Assembly: GCF_001406815.1 (NCBI RefSeq)
Contig: NZ_CVRR01000093.1
Span: forward strand, 48,688-112,687
DNA: 64,000 nt
Source: Roseburia faecis
GTDB taxonomy: Bacteria; Bacillota; Clostridia; Lachnospirales; Lachnospiraceae
Direction: 5' to 3'
Positions 36,136 to 45,365 of the stretch are shown here, one piece after another; the first letter of the stretch is position 1, and every line of letters begins with the position of its first letter. The notes under the pieces were generated by a model that was not told the DNA's origin, made no database searches, and saw nothing but the letters and a program-made list of their open reading frames with translations. The translations under genes and the position numbers were made by a program.

Positions 36136-36147
36136 CTATAAATATTT

Positions 36148-36200
36148 GCAAAAAACAGGTAAAATTGCATTTTTATTGCGCATTTTTACCTGTTTTTTGC
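36148..36200 (-). terminator. alaS terminator / 17-bp perfect inverted repeat
   Basis: GCAAAAAACAGGTAAAA and TTTTACCTGTTTTTTGC are exact inverses separated by 19 bases. The core CAGGTAAAA/TTTTACCTG with flanking A6 and T6 can terminate in both directions. It follows the alaS stop by 38 bases and lies just upstream of the binding-protein promoter. Confidence 0.65.
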
Positions 36201-36238
36201 GTTTTTATTATATTCTTTTATACGTTATCAGTGATAGA

Positions 36239-38899
36239 TTATTTCAACATGTTTTCCAGTGCCGTCTTCGCCTGTGCAATGGCATCCGGAATACCAGCCG
36301 GATTCTTTCCACCGGCCTGTGCCATATTCGGACGTCCACCGCCGCCACCGCCGACGTTTCCGGCGATCGCCTTGATCAGATTACCGGCATGTGCCCCCTG
36401 CTTCATCGCTGCATCGGTTGCCATGGCAATCAGGTTTACCTTTCCGTCACAATCGGATGCGATCACTACGACGCCCTCACCGATCTTGTCCTTCAGCTGG
36501 TCACCGAGATCACGCAGACCATTCATATCCACACCAGATACGCTGGTTGCCAGAAGCTTCACACCTTTGACATCCTCGATCTGATTCATCACATCCCCAA
36601 GTGCATCCTTGGCTGCCCTGCTCTTTAACGCCTCGTTCTCGCTCTGCAGATCTTTCATCTCTGCGGTCAGATGCTCCAGACGTTCCTTAAGGTTTGCAGG
36701 TGTAGACTTTACAACCTTCGCTGCTTCCTGAAACTCTTCTTCCATCTTTTTGTAGTATGCAATCACATTGTCACCGGTCAGTGCTTCGATACGGCGCACA
36801 CCGGCTGCAACACCGCTCTCAGAAAGAATCTTAAATGTCTTGATCTCTGCAGTATTCTTTACATGTGTACCGCCACAGAACTCCCTGGAGAACTCTCCCA
36901 TGGAAACGACACGGACTTTTTCCCCATACTTTTCGCCAAACAGAGCCATTGCCCCGGTCTTCTTTGCCTCATCAACGGTCATGATATCGGTACGGACTTC
37001 CATGCCCTCGTTGATCTTTTCATTGACCATTTCTTCCACTTTCTGCAACTCTTCCGGAGTCATGGCTGCAAAGTGGGTGAAATCGAATCTGGTACGTTCA
37101 CTGTCCTGATAAGACCCCGCCTGCTCGACATGTGTACCCAGCACTTCACGGAGTGCTTTCTGCAGTAAATGGGTTGCCGAATGGTTTGCACAGGTCTTTG
37201 CGCGAAGTTTTGCGTCTACAACCAGTTCCACTTCCTCGCCGGTATGGATCATGCCGGATACCATATGTCCGATATGTCCGTATTTACCGCCCAGAAGCTT
37301 AACCGTATCCTCAACCTGGAATACACCGTCCGCCGTACGGATCTGTCCCTTATCGCCCTGCTGACCGCCCATCGTGGCATAAAACGGAGTCTTCTCTACG
37401 ATAATGGTTCCTGCATCCCCATCGGAAAGTGCTTCCACGATCTCGGTCTCGGTCGTCATAACCGTAACTTTAGAAGCATATGTCAGATTCTCGTATCCGA
37501 CAAATTCTGTTGTGATGGAAGGATCAATCTGCTCGTAAACCGTTGCATCTGCACCCATGTAGTTTGTCACTTTACGGGCACTTCTGGCTTTCTGTCTCTG
37601 TTCTTCCATACAGGCCTTAAACTCGTCCTCATTATAGGAAAAGCCCTTTTCTTCAAGGATTTCTTCGGTCAGATCTACCGGGAATCCATAAGTATCGTAA
37701 AGTTTGAATGTATCGGCACCGGAAAGTTCCTTTTTGCCGTTTTTCTTCATCTCCTCCATCAGGTCAGACAAAATGGCAAGTCCCTGATCGATGGTCTTAT
37801 TGAATTTCTCTTCTTCCTGTGTCAGAACCTTAAAGATAAATTCTTTCTTCTCTTCCAGTTCCGGATATCCATCCTTGCTCTCATTGATGACCGTCTCTGA
37901 TAATTTTGCAAGAAACAGTCCGTCAATTCCAAGCATCTTTCCGTGACGTGCCGCACGACGGATCAGACGGCGCAGAACGTAGCCTCTTCCTTCATTGCTT
38001 GGCATAACACCATCGGATACAAGAAATGTGGAAGAACGGATATGATCCGTAATCAGACGGATGGATACGTCATCCATGGCATCTACTTCATACTTCTTTC
38101 CGGACATCTCACAAATCTTGTCGCGGATCGCTTTCATGGTATCAATATCAAATACGGAATCCACATCCTGCATAACAACTGCCAGACGCTCAAGTCCCAT
38201 ACCGGTATCAATATTTTTCTGGGAAAGCTCGGTATAACCGCCCTTGCCGTCCCCTTCAAACTGTGTAAACACGTTGTTCCATACTTCCATGAAACGGTCA
38301 CAATCACAGCCTACTTTACAATCCGGACTTCCGCATCCGTATTTTTCGCCTCTATCATAGTAAATTTCAGAACACGGACCACATGGACCGGCACCATGCT
38401 CCCAGAAGTTGTCACATTCTCCGGTCTCAGGATCACGGTAAAAACGTGTGATCTTCTCTCCCGGAACTCCTACTTCCCTGGTCCAGATCTCATACGCTTC
38501 CTCATCTTCTCCATAAATGGACGGATACAGACGATCCTCCTCAAGCCCAAGTACCTTTGTCAGGAATTCCCATGACCAGGCAATCGCTTCATGCTTAAAA
38601 TAATCCCCAAAAGAGAAGTTTCCAAGCATCTCAAAGAATGTAAGGTGACGCGCAGTCTTTCCTACATTTTCAATATCTCCGGTACGCACACACTTCTGAC
38701 ATGTAGTCACACGTCTGCGTGGCGGAATCTCCTGTCCTGTAAAATACGGCTTGAGCGGTGCCATTCCCGCATTGATGAGTAATAAGCTGTTGTCATTGTG
38801 TGGTACTAATGAAAAGCTCTTCATGACAAGATGTCCCTTGCTCTCGAAGAAGTCAAGATACATCCGGCGCAGCTCATTTACGCCATAACTCTTTTTCAT
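36239..38899 (-). CDS. alaS: Alanyl-tRNA synthetase
   Basis: Charges tRNA-Ala and edits mischarged Ser/Gly. 886 residues from the ATG at 38899, with GGAGGA 8 bases upstream; an ATG at 38920 overlaps the preceding small gene but has a weaker site. Class II catalytic core at the N-terminus (ELRRMYLDFFESKGH, TGQEIPPRRRVTTCQKC), the editing domain with the zinc-site HSATHLLQKAL and FCGGTHV, and the C-terminal Gly-rich oligomerisation domain (AGNVGGGGGGRPNMAQAGG). Full length. Confidence 0.97.
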   Translation of the reverse strand: MKKSYGVNELRRMYLDFFESKGHLVMKSFSLVPHNDNSLLLINAGMAPLKPYFTGQEIPPRRRVTTCQKCVRTGDIENVGKTARHLTFFEMLGNFSFGDYFKHEAIAWSWEFLTKVLGLEEDRLYPSIYGEDEEAYEIWTREVGVPGEKITRFYRDPETGECDNFWEHGAGPCGPCSEIYYDRGEKYGCGSPDCKVGCDCDRFMEVWNNVFTQFEGDGKGGYTELSQKNIDTGMGLERLAVVMQDVDSVFDIDTMKAIRDKICEMSGKKYEVDAMDDVSIRLITDHIRSSTFLVSDGVMPSNEGRGYVLRRLIRRAARHGKMLGIDGLFLAKLSETVINESKDGYPELEEKKEFIFKVLTQEEEKFNKTIDQGLAILSDLMEEMKKNGKKELSGADTFKLYDTYGFPVDLTEEILEEKGFSYNEDEFKACMEEQRQKARSARKVTNYMGADATVYEQIDPSITTEFVGYENLTYASKVTVMTTETEIVEALSDGDAGTIIVEKTPFYATMGGQQGDKGQIRTADGVFQVEDTVKLLGGKYGHIGHMVSGMIHTGEEVELVVDAKLRAKTCANHSATHLLQKALREVLGTHVEQAGSYQDSERTRFDFTHFAAMTPEELQKVEEMVNEKINEGMEVRTDIMTVDEAKKTGAMALFGEKYGEKVRVVSMGEFSREFCGGTHVKNTAEIKTFKILSESGVAAGVRRIEALTGDNVIAYYKKMEEEFQEAAKVVKSTPANLKERLEHLTAEMKDLQSENEALKSRAAKDALGDVMNQIEDVKGVKLLATSVSGVDMNGLRDLGDQLKDKIGEGVVVIASDCDGKVNLIAMATDAAMKQGAHAGNLIKAIAGNVGGGGGGRPNMAQAGGKNPAGIPDAIAQAKTALENMLK

Positions 38900-38916
38900 T
38901 ACCAGTTCCTCCAAAA

Positions 38917-39054
38917 TCATTCTTTCGTCGTGTCAGCCTTCGCATCCTTGTGCCTGCGGAGTCTGATACCAATAAATGCCCCTAATCCGCCGATCAAAGC
39001 CAAAGCAGCCATCTCGACCACATATCTGCCAATACATAAAAGAAAATCTGTCAT
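38917..39054 (-). CDS. 45-aa single-pass membrane protein upstream of alaS
   Basis: Begins at the ATG at 39054, with AGAGGAG upstream, and codes for 45 residues: a hydrophobic helix (CIGRYVVEMAALALIGGLG, continuing AFIGI) and a basic tail RLRRHKDAKADTTKE. The stop lies 17 bases before the alaS start and the gene is directly behind a near-consensus promoter, so it is the first gene of the alaS transcript. The function is unknown. Its membrane insertion and basic tail are the only clues. Confidence 0.65.
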   Translation of the reverse strand: MTDFLLCIGRYVVEMAALALIGGLGAFIGIRLRRHKDAKADTTKE

Positions 39055-39094
39055 ATAGTTTTCTCCTCTCTGTTGTTACCCCATTAACTTAATT

Positions 39095-39123
39095 ATTATA
39101 TATGAATTTTTCTGTAAATTCAA
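39095..39123 (-). promoter_or_regulatory. Promoter of the small gene-alaS unit
   Basis: TTGAAT (39123-39118), 17 bases, TATAAT (39100-39095). No T-box sequence is seen between it and alaS. Confidence 0.8.
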
Positions 39124-39126
39124 GAG

Positions 39127-39882
39127 TTAGAGTTCCCCGAACGGAAATACCTGATTCTCCCTTTCAATTTCAATTACGCGGTCTGCCATTCCAAGATTTG
39201 TAATGTGTTTTTTGTATTCCCTGATTGCAGAATAATCCTGCCACATATGCATCGGGAAAACAAATTCTGCATCGGTGTTTTTCAGCACAAAATCAATCCC
39301 GAGTGTCTGATACGGTCCCAGCCGCGGATCCATCGGGACAAACGCAAAATTGACCGGCTTGTCCGCAAGCTTACGGATCTCGTGCCGGAAAGTGCGTTCC
39401 TGTTTGCCGTTTATAAGTTCTCCCACATGTTCCATCTTCCAGTCGTTTAAATCTCCTGCATGGAAGATACTCACCCCACGCACATTCACATAAAATGCCA
39501 CTCCTGCATCGGTAGACAAAAGGGTCTGGATCTTTAGATCATCCACTTCATAATGGTTGTTTGCGGAGACAAACGTCACTTTTTTCCGCACCCCCGGGTC
39601 AATTCCATGCTTTTGCAGAAAATGCGGACTGATGCGGATATCCTTGGATAAAATATAATGTACATTGGTATATTTTTCACTCCAGCGCAGAATATCCATG
39701 TCAAAATGATCCTGATGTTTGTGGCTGGCAAACATATAGATTTTTGTATCCGGTGCGTAATCTGGAATCTTTCCCGTAAAGTGGAAACCATTCACCCGGT
39801 CCCCGCCAAAATAATCAAAAATCAATACCAGATCATCCACTTCCACCAGAAAACAGCTGTGATGTATAAAAATTACCTGCAT
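39127..39882 (-). CDS. MBL-fold metallo-hydrolase
   Basis: 251 residues. Metallo-beta-lactamase fold of the UlaG-like branch: an N-terminal FIHHSCFLVEVDDLVLIFDYFGG strand pattern, the metal motif SHKHQDHFD (a variant of HxHxDH with Lys in the second gap), SIFHAGDLNDW supplying His and Asp, and a late FPMHMWQD His. The substrate is not known. It overlaps the end of the punA gene by 10 bases, so it could act in nucleotide or sugar-phosphate turnover, but that is only context. Confidence 0.8.
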   Translation of the reverse strand: MQVIFIHHSCFLVEVDDLVLIFDYFGGDRVNGFHFTGKIPDYAPDTKIYMFASHKHQDHFDMDILRWSEKYTNVHYILSKDIRISPHFLQKHGIDPGVRKKVTFVSANNHYEVDDLKIQTLLSTDAGVAFYVNVRGVSIFHAGDLNDWKMEHVGELINGKQERTFRHEIRKLADKPVNFAFVPMDPRLGPYQTLGIDFVLKNTDAEFVFPMHMWQDYSAIREYKKHITNLGMADRVIEIERENQVFPFGEL

Positions 39883-40709
39883 GTTATTCCAATCTCCTTT
39901 ATCATCTGTGTTACAAGCTTTTGAAATACCGGAGCCACCGCATCGGCTGCTTCCTGCACCTCCTTATGGGACAATGGCTGTGGCGAAATGCCGCATGCCA
40001 GATTCGAGATACAGGAAATTCCCACAATCCGCATCCCCATATGATTCGCCGCCACAGCCTCACATGCCGTACTCATTCCTACGGCATCCGCTCCGAGTGT
40101 ACGCGCCATTGCCACCTCCTGTGGAGATTCATAGGCCGGCCCGGTAAACTGCAGATACGTTCCCTCTTTTAAATCCGCCCCGGTCTCTGCCGCACATTTT
40201 TTTGCGATTTTCTGTAAATCATAATCATAAATCCGGCTCATATCCGGAAACCGCGGTCCCAGTTCCTCTATATTTTCTCCAATGAGCGGCGACGGAACAA
40301 AACTTGCAATCTGCCCGGTAAGAAGCATCAGATCCCCCGCCTTCATGCCCAGCTGGATTCCGCCCGCTGCATTTGTCAAAAACAGAACTTCTGCCCCCAG
40401 AAGTTTCATCAGCCGGATCGGCCGTACCACTTCCGTCATGGAATATCCTTCATAATAATGCACACGTCCCTGCATGCACACAACCGGCACATCCCCGACA
40501 TAACCAAACACAAAGCGCCCAGTATGGCCCGGCACCGTAGATACCGGAAATCCCTCGATCTCATGATAATCCACCGTGGCCTCCACGCGAAGCTGCGACG
40601 CATAATCACCCAGACCGGACCCTAGTACCAGTGCCACTTTCGGCACAAAATCTGTTTTCGTCCTCACGCTGCGCACACAGCGCATGAGAGTTTCATATTC
40701 GTTGCTCAT
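39873..40709 (-). CDS. punA: Purine nucleoside phosphorylase (inosine/guanosine type)
   Basis: Splits purine nucleosides with phosphate. 278 residues, trimeric PNP family: LVLGSGLGDYA (phosphate site), VPGHTGRFVFG, GRVHYYEGYSMTEVVRPIR, LTNAAGGI, LQFTGPAYESPQEVAMARTLGADAVGMST, and SCISNLACG. The base-binding pattern is that of the inosine/guanosine-preferring group. A -10-like TATACT at 40763-40758 lies upstream with a weak -35. Co-transcribed with the overlapping MBL-fold gene. Confidence 0.93.
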   Translation of the reverse strand: MSNEYETLMRCVRSVRTKTDFVPKVALVLGSGLGDYASQLRVEATVDYHEIEGFPVSTVPGHTGRFVFGYVGDVPVVCMQGRVHYYEGYSMTEVVRPIRLMKLLGAEVLFLTNAAGGIQLGMKAGDLMLLTGQIASFVPSPLIGENIEELGPRFPDMSRIYDYDLQKIAKKCAAETGADLKEGTYLQFTGPAYESPQEVAMARTLGADAVGMSTACEAVAANHMGMRIVGISCISNLACGISPQPLSHKEVQEAADAVAPVFQKLVTQMIKEIGITCR

Positions 40710-40822
40710 TTGTTCTCCTTATTTTTTGCAATTACATACAGAATTTCATTAACTAATAGTATAACAGAATCAAAAATAAAATAAAACAAGAGCAACTGAA
40801 ATTCATACTTTTTTTATTTCTC

Positions 40823-42322
40823 TTAAATAATGATGCAGATCATTCCCCCATTGCTGTCATTGACAATTTTCTGCATAGTATCCTGCAGTTTCAGCTGGCA
40901 CTCATCATCCATCTGCAGGATCTTGCTGCGGATGCCGTCTTCCATCAGTTCCCCGACCGATTTTCCGAAAATATTTGTGGTCCAGATTCCTTCCTTGCTC
41001 TCCTCCCCCTCGCGGATATATGCAATCAGATCATTTGCCTGTTCCTCACTGCCGACAATCGGTGCTATTTCGGTTTCAATGTCTGCCTTGATCATATGAA
41101 TGGACGGGGAAATTGCCCGCATTTTCACGCCATATTTTCCGGCATGCTGGATCAGCACCGGATCTTCCATCCGGATATCCGAAAGCCCCGGCATGACCAC
41201 TCCATACCCCTTCTGTTCCACAGCTGCCATGGCATCTTCCACACGCTCGTATTCTTTTTTCATCCGGGAGAGGGAACGCAGCATGGAAATCATCTGATAT
41301 TCCCCTTCGATCTGCATTCCCGTCATCTCACTGATGTAGGAGAAATAGCACTGTTCCGTTGTCTCCATACGGATCGTCACGGTTCCGTTGGAAAGATCTG
41401 CCGTCTGTAGCTGGATGTCACGAAAGACCTCCTCTGCCATCTGCTCATTTGCACTTTTTACCCATTCCTGCCCGGCAAGCACAGCCGCTGCATCCCGCAC
41501 GCGGCCGATTCCATCCATCAGTCTGGATGCCGTCTGAATCATGGCTGCCTTTAATTTATGTTCCATTGGAAGCATTTCCGTCCACTTTGGAATTGCAAAG
41601 TCCACACGGGTAACCGGAAATTCAAACAGAATCGCCTTCATAACCGTAACCAGATCCTCCCGGTGCATCTGCTGACAGTTGACCGGAACCACTACCGCCT
41701 GATATTCCTGCTCTAAACTTTCTTTCAGTGCAAGTGTCTCACTGCTGTATGGGCGCACGGAATTTAAAACAATCACATACGGTTTTCCAATCTCTTTAAG
41801 CTTTTCCACCGCGGTTTGTTCTGCCTCCACATAATTTTCCCGCGGAAGTTCCCCGATACTGCCATCCGTTGTCACCACAATACCAATGGTTGCATGGTCT
41901 TTGATTACTTTTTCTGTTCCAATTCTCGCTGCATCCGAAAAAGGAATTTCCTCCTCGAACCACGGCGTATGTACCATGCGATATCCGTCCCCCTCCAGAT
42001 GACCATTTGCTCCCTCCACCATAAAACCGACACAGTCAATCAGACGCACACTGACACTGCTCTCATCTGCAAGTGTGATCTCTGCTGCCTCCTGCGGAAT
42101 AAATTTCGGTTCTGTCGTCATGATCGTTTTCCCGGCGGCTGACTGAGGCAGTTCATCGAGCGTCCGTTTTTTTTCTTCCTCATCTTCGATGTACGGAAGT
42201 ACAAACAGATCCATAAACCGCTTAATGAACGTTGACTTTCCGGTGCGGACCGGTCCTACAATACCAATGTAGATTTCGCCGTTCGTTCTTTTCTGGATAT
42301 CTTTATATAAATCAAACTCCAT
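40823..42322 (-). CDS. spoIVA: Stage IV sporulation protein A (coat morphogenetic ATPase)
   Basis: Polymerises on the forespore surface to form the base of the spore coat. 499 residues, normal length. N-terminal P-loop GPVRTGKST (residues 23-31), KTIMTTEPKFIPQEA, VRLIDCVGFMVEGA, and TDGSIGELPRENY, followed by the middle and C-terminal assembly domains ending NDSNGGMICIII. Its ribosome site and start lie inside the terminator of malQ (see that entry). A sigma-E type promoter is expected within or near this hairpin. Confidence 0.97.
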   Translation of the reverse strand: MEFDLYKDIQKRTNGEIYIGIVGPVRTGKSTFIKRFMDLFVLPYIEDEEEKKRTLDELPQSAAGKTIMTTEPKFIPQEAAEITLADESSVSVRLIDCVGFMVEGANGHLEGDGYRMVHTPWFEEEIPFSDAARIGTEKVIKDHATIGIVVTTDGSIGELPRENYVEAEQTAVEKLKEIGKPYVIVLNSVRPYSSETLALKESLEQEYQAVVVPVNCQQMHREDLVTVMKAILFEFPVTRVDFAIPKWTEMLPMEHKLKAAMIQTASRLMDGIGRVRDAAAVLAGQEWVKSANEQMAEEVFRDIQLQTADLSNGTVTIRMETTEQCYFSYISEMTGMQIEGEYQMISMLRSLSRMKKEYERVEDAMAAVEQKGYGVVMPGLSDIRMEDPVLIQHAGKYGVKMRAISPSIHMIKADIETEIAPIVGSEEQANDLIAYIREGEESKEGIWTTNIFGKSVGELMEDGIRSKILQMDDECQLKLQDTMQKIVNDSNGGMICIII

Positions 42323-42382
42323 AAAAAAATCTCCCTTCTTTGCATATTCGATTAATCTATCTAATCTATATGCAAAGGGGAG
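42323..42382 (-). terminator. malQ terminator overlapping the spoIVA ribosome site
   Basis: On the minus strand CTCCCCTTTGCATAT (42382-42368) pairs with ATATGCAAAGAAGGGAG (42347-42331), leaving a 2-base bulge, and is followed by ATTTTTTT. It begins 34 bases after malQ. The 3' arm contains GGGAG, the spoIVA ribosome site, and the T tract runs into the spoIVA ATG. A weak sigma-E-like pair (ATA then CATATAGAT) falls in the 5' arm and loop, so a transcript starting there would lack the blocking arm. Confidence 0.7.
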
Positions 42383-42415
42383 AATTCTTATTCACAGAAA
42401 TACTCTGTTGTATAT

Positions 42416-43984
42416 TTATTTCTCAGATGACTTCTTTTTGTCGGAAGTCTTCTTCTTTGCAGCTTCTTTCTCTGCTGCTTTCTTTGCCTGCTCAGCAAGC
42501 ACTTTTTCACTGATGCGTCCATACATCTGCATGTATTTATAGAGTTTCTTTGCCAGATCCTTGGTAATCTGTCCCTCCAGGGCACGCCACTTCCAGTTTT
42601 CTCCAAGTGTGGACGGAATGTTGATGCGGGCTTCGGAGCCAAGTCCGATCAGATCCTGCATCGGAACAATTGCCATATCTGCAACGGAAGACCATGCGGC
42701 ACGCATCATACCCCAGTTATAACCTTCCTCCTCCGTCAGGTTCAGGTATTCGATTGCAAACTTGACAGATGCTTTCGGTGCGGTCTTCATCCATCCCATC
42801 ACGGTATCATTGTCATGTGTTCCTGTATATACAACACAGTGACTGGTATAGGTGTGCGGCAGATAATCACTTCCCTCACGGCTGTCAAACGCAAACTGGA
42901 TGACTTTCATGCCTGGGAATCCGGAATCCTTTAACAGTTTGCGGACAGAATCTGTCAAAAATCCCAGATCTTCCACGATAATCGGAAGTTTGCCAAGTTT
43001 CTTCTCCAACTGGTTAAACAGATCCATACCCGGACCCTGCTTCCATTTTCCGTTCTTTGCAGTTTTATCTTTTGCCGGGATTGCATAATAAGAATCAAAT
43101 CCGCGGAAATGATCGATGCGGATAATATCATACAGCTCGCTCATCGCTTTGATTCGTTTGGTCCACCATGCATAGTTATCTTTTTTCATTTCATCCCAGC
43201 GGAACAGCGGATTGCCCCAGAGCTGTCCATCTGCCGAAAATCCGTCCGGAGGACATCCTGCCACTTCAATCGGATTTAAATCTTCATCCAGATAAAACTG
43301 TTTCGGATTTGCCCATACATCCGCACTGTCTCCGGCCACATAGATCGGCACATCTCCGATAATCTCGATTCCGTTTTCATTGGCATATGCCTTTAACTCT
43401 CTCCACTGTTTAAAGAACAGATACTGAAGCATCTTATAAAACTCAATATCTTCTGCGTACTTTTTTCTTGCCTCATCCAATGCCGCTGCGTCACGCACAC
43501 GAAGTTTCTCATCCCACTCGGCCCATGCTTTTCCGTCATTGGCATCTTTTAATGCCATAAACAGTGTATAATCTTCCAGCCAGTCCTTTTCCGCCTCACA
43601 AAATGCCGAAAAATCTTCCGGCATATTTTTTACAAAACGGGCATATGCTTTATGCAGCAATGCATAGCGTGATACATACATGGTTCCATAATCAATGTAT
43701 TCCTCGCTTGTGCCCCAGTCAAATGACTCACATTCCTTTTTCTTTAATAAATTTTCCTTGCAGAGAATGTCCAGATCAATAAAATAAGGATTTCCCGCAA
43801 AACTGGAAAACGACTGATACGGCGAATCCCCGTAACTGGTCGGACAGATCGGCAGAATCTGCCAGTAAGTCTGACCTCCTTTTACCAGAAAGTCTACAAA
43901 TTTTCTGGCTGATTTTCCCATAGTTCCAATGCCATACGGTGATGGCAGAGAAGATATCGGCATAAGTACGCCACTTGTTCTCAT
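42416..43984 (-). CDS. malQ: 4-alpha-glucanotransferase (amylomaltase)
   Basis: Rearranges maltodextrins in the cytoplasm (GH77). 522 residues: RTSGVLMPISSLPSPYGIGTMG at the start, IIGDVPIYVAGDSADVWANP, IIRIDHFRGFDSYYAIPA with the catalytic Asp, PIIVEDLGFLT, and YTGTHDNDTVMGW. The last 25 residues are an Ala/Lys-rich tail (AEQAKKAAEKEAAKKKTSDK) not usual in the family, probably disordered. Divergent from the ClC gene. An extended -10 (TGATATAAT, 44029-44021) lies upstream. Confidence 0.95.
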   Translation of the reverse strand: MRTSGVLMPISSLPSPYGIGTMGKSARKFVDFLVKGGQTYWQILPICPTSYGDSPYQSFSSFAGNPYFIDLDILCKENLLKKKECESFDWGTSEEYIDYGTMYVSRYALLHKAYARFVKNMPEDFSAFCEAEKDWLEDYTLFMALKDANDGKAWAEWDEKLRVRDAAALDEARKKYAEDIEFYKMLQYLFFKQWRELKAYANENGIEIIGDVPIYVAGDSADVWANPKQFYLDEDLNPIEVAGCPPDGFSADGQLWGNPLFRWDEMKKDNYAWWTKRIKAMSELYDIIRIDHFRGFDSYYAIPAKDKTAKNGKWKQGPGMDLFNQLEKKLGKLPIIVEDLGFLTDSVRKLLKDSGFPGMKVIQFAFDSREGSDYLPHTYTSHCVVYTGTHDNDTVMGWMKTAPKASVKFAIEYLNLTEEEGYNWGMMRAAWSSVADMAIVPMQDLIGLGSEARINIPSTLGENWKWRALEGQITKDLAKKLYKYMQMYGRISEKVLAEQAKKAAEKEAAKKKTSDKKKSSEK

Positions 43985-44047
43985 AAGTGATTCCTCCTAA
44001 GATCCAATCTATAATCTATAATTATATCATACCACCTTTTTGTCCCC

Positions 44048-44076
44048 TTGTAAAAAACATTTTTCAATGCTAGTAT
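44048..44076 (+). promoter_or_regulatory. Promoter of the ClC-type channel gene
   Basis: TTGTAA (44048-44053), 17 bases, TAGTAT (44071-44076). Confidence 0.65.
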
Positions 44077-44105
44077 GAAGAAAAGGGATTATGAGGTGAA
44101 GAATT

Positions 44106-45365
44106 ATGAACGATGTCATAAAACATAAAATCAAACACAATGCACACCGTACACTGGTGTCGATCAAATGGGTAATTTTTGCAATTCTTGTCGGCGGTAT
44201 CGTCGGACTGTGCGGCACCGCATTTTATTTTTGTCTGACATTTGTCACCGTGCTGCGCGGGCAGGACCCCTGGCTGTTGTATCTGCTCCCTGTCGGGGGA
44301 CTGATCATTGTCGGTGCTTATCACCTGCTGCACGATGAAAAAGATACCGGAACCAATCTGGTCATCTCTGCCATCCACTCGGATGACGAGCTGCCCCTGC
44401 GCATGGCTCCTTTGATCTTTATTTCCACACTGATCACGCACCTGTTCGGCGGATCTGCCGGCCGTGAAGGTGCTGCCCTGCAGATGGGCGGAAGTATCGG
44501 AAACGCAATCGGAAAATTCTTCCGTTTTGACGATAAAGATAAACATGTCATGATCATGTGCGGCATGAGTGCTGCGTTTTCCGCTCTCTTTGGTACCCCG
44601 ATGGCTGCTGCCATCCTTCCAATGGAAATTGTAAGTGTCGGCGTCATGTACTATACCGCCCTTGTTCCATGTGTGATCAGTTCTCTTGTCGCACACGGAG
44701 TTGCTTACCTGTTTGGTGTTTCCAACCAATGGTTTTCCATCGAGCACATCCCGGACTTTGGCATTCTTCCTGCCGTGCAGATTTCCATCCTTGCCGTGCT
44801 CTGCGCACTGGTAAGTATTGTTTTTTGTATTCTTCTGCACAAAAGTGAAGAAATTTACCGCAAACTGTTCCAGAATCCCTACATCCGCATCTTTGCCGGT
44901 GGATGTATTGTTGTCATTCTGACGATGCTTGTCGGCAACCAGAATTACAATGGTACCGGTATCGGCATCATCCAGATGTGCATTGATGGAACGGTCCGTC
45001 CGGAAGCCTTCCTGTTAAAGATGATCTTTACCGCACTGACTCTTGGTGCCGGTTACAAAGGCGGAGAAATTGTTCCTTCCTTTTTCACCGGCGCGGCCTT
45101 TGGCTGCCTGTTTGGAACGCTGACCGGCATATCCCCGACACTTTGTACGGCTGTCGGCATGACTGCCGTATTCTGTGGTGTCACAAACTGTCCGATCACT
45201 TCACTGTTAATCAGTTTTGAATTGTTCGGTTATGACGGCATGCCGTATTTTCTTCTGGCTGTCGCTTTCAGCTATATGCTCTCCGGATACTTTGGTCTGT
45301 ACCGGAGCCAGAAGATTGTGTACTCCAAATACAAAACCAGTTACATCAACAAGACAACTCATTAA
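44106..45365 (+). CDS. ClC-family chloride channel / antiporter
   Basis: 419 residues, about ten transmembrane helices. Family motifs: HLFGGSAGREGAALQMGGSIG (the GREGP region, with the gating Glu), FGTPMAAAILPME, and GAGYKGGEIVPSFFTGAAFG (the GxFxP region). The serine of the usual GSGIP motif is not evident. It may be an H+/Cl- exchanger or a related fluoride-type member; sequence alone does not settle that. GAGGTG lies upstream of the ATG at 44106. Its last 20 bases overlap the end of the convergent pulA gene. Confidence 0.9.
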   Translation: MNDVIKHKIKHNAHRTLVSIKWVIFAILVGGIVGLCGTAFYFCLTFVTVLRGQDPWLLYLLPVGGLIIVGAYHLLHDEKDTGTNLVISAIHSDDELPLRMAPLIFISTLITHLFGGSAGREGAALQMGGSIGNAIGKFFRFDDKDKHVMIMCGMSAAFSALFGTPMAAAILPMEIVSVGVMYYTALVPCVISSLVAHGVAYLFGVSNQWFSIEHIPDFGILPAVQISILAVLCALVSIVFCILLHKSEEIYRKLFQNPYIRIFAGGCIVVILTMLVGNQNYNGTGIGIIQMCIDGTVRPEAFLLKMIFTALTLGAGYKGGEIVPSFFTGAAFGCLFGTLTGISPTLCTAVGMTAVFCGVTNCPITSLLISFELFGYDGMPYFLLAVAFSYMLSGYFGLYRSQKIVYSKYKTSYINKTTH

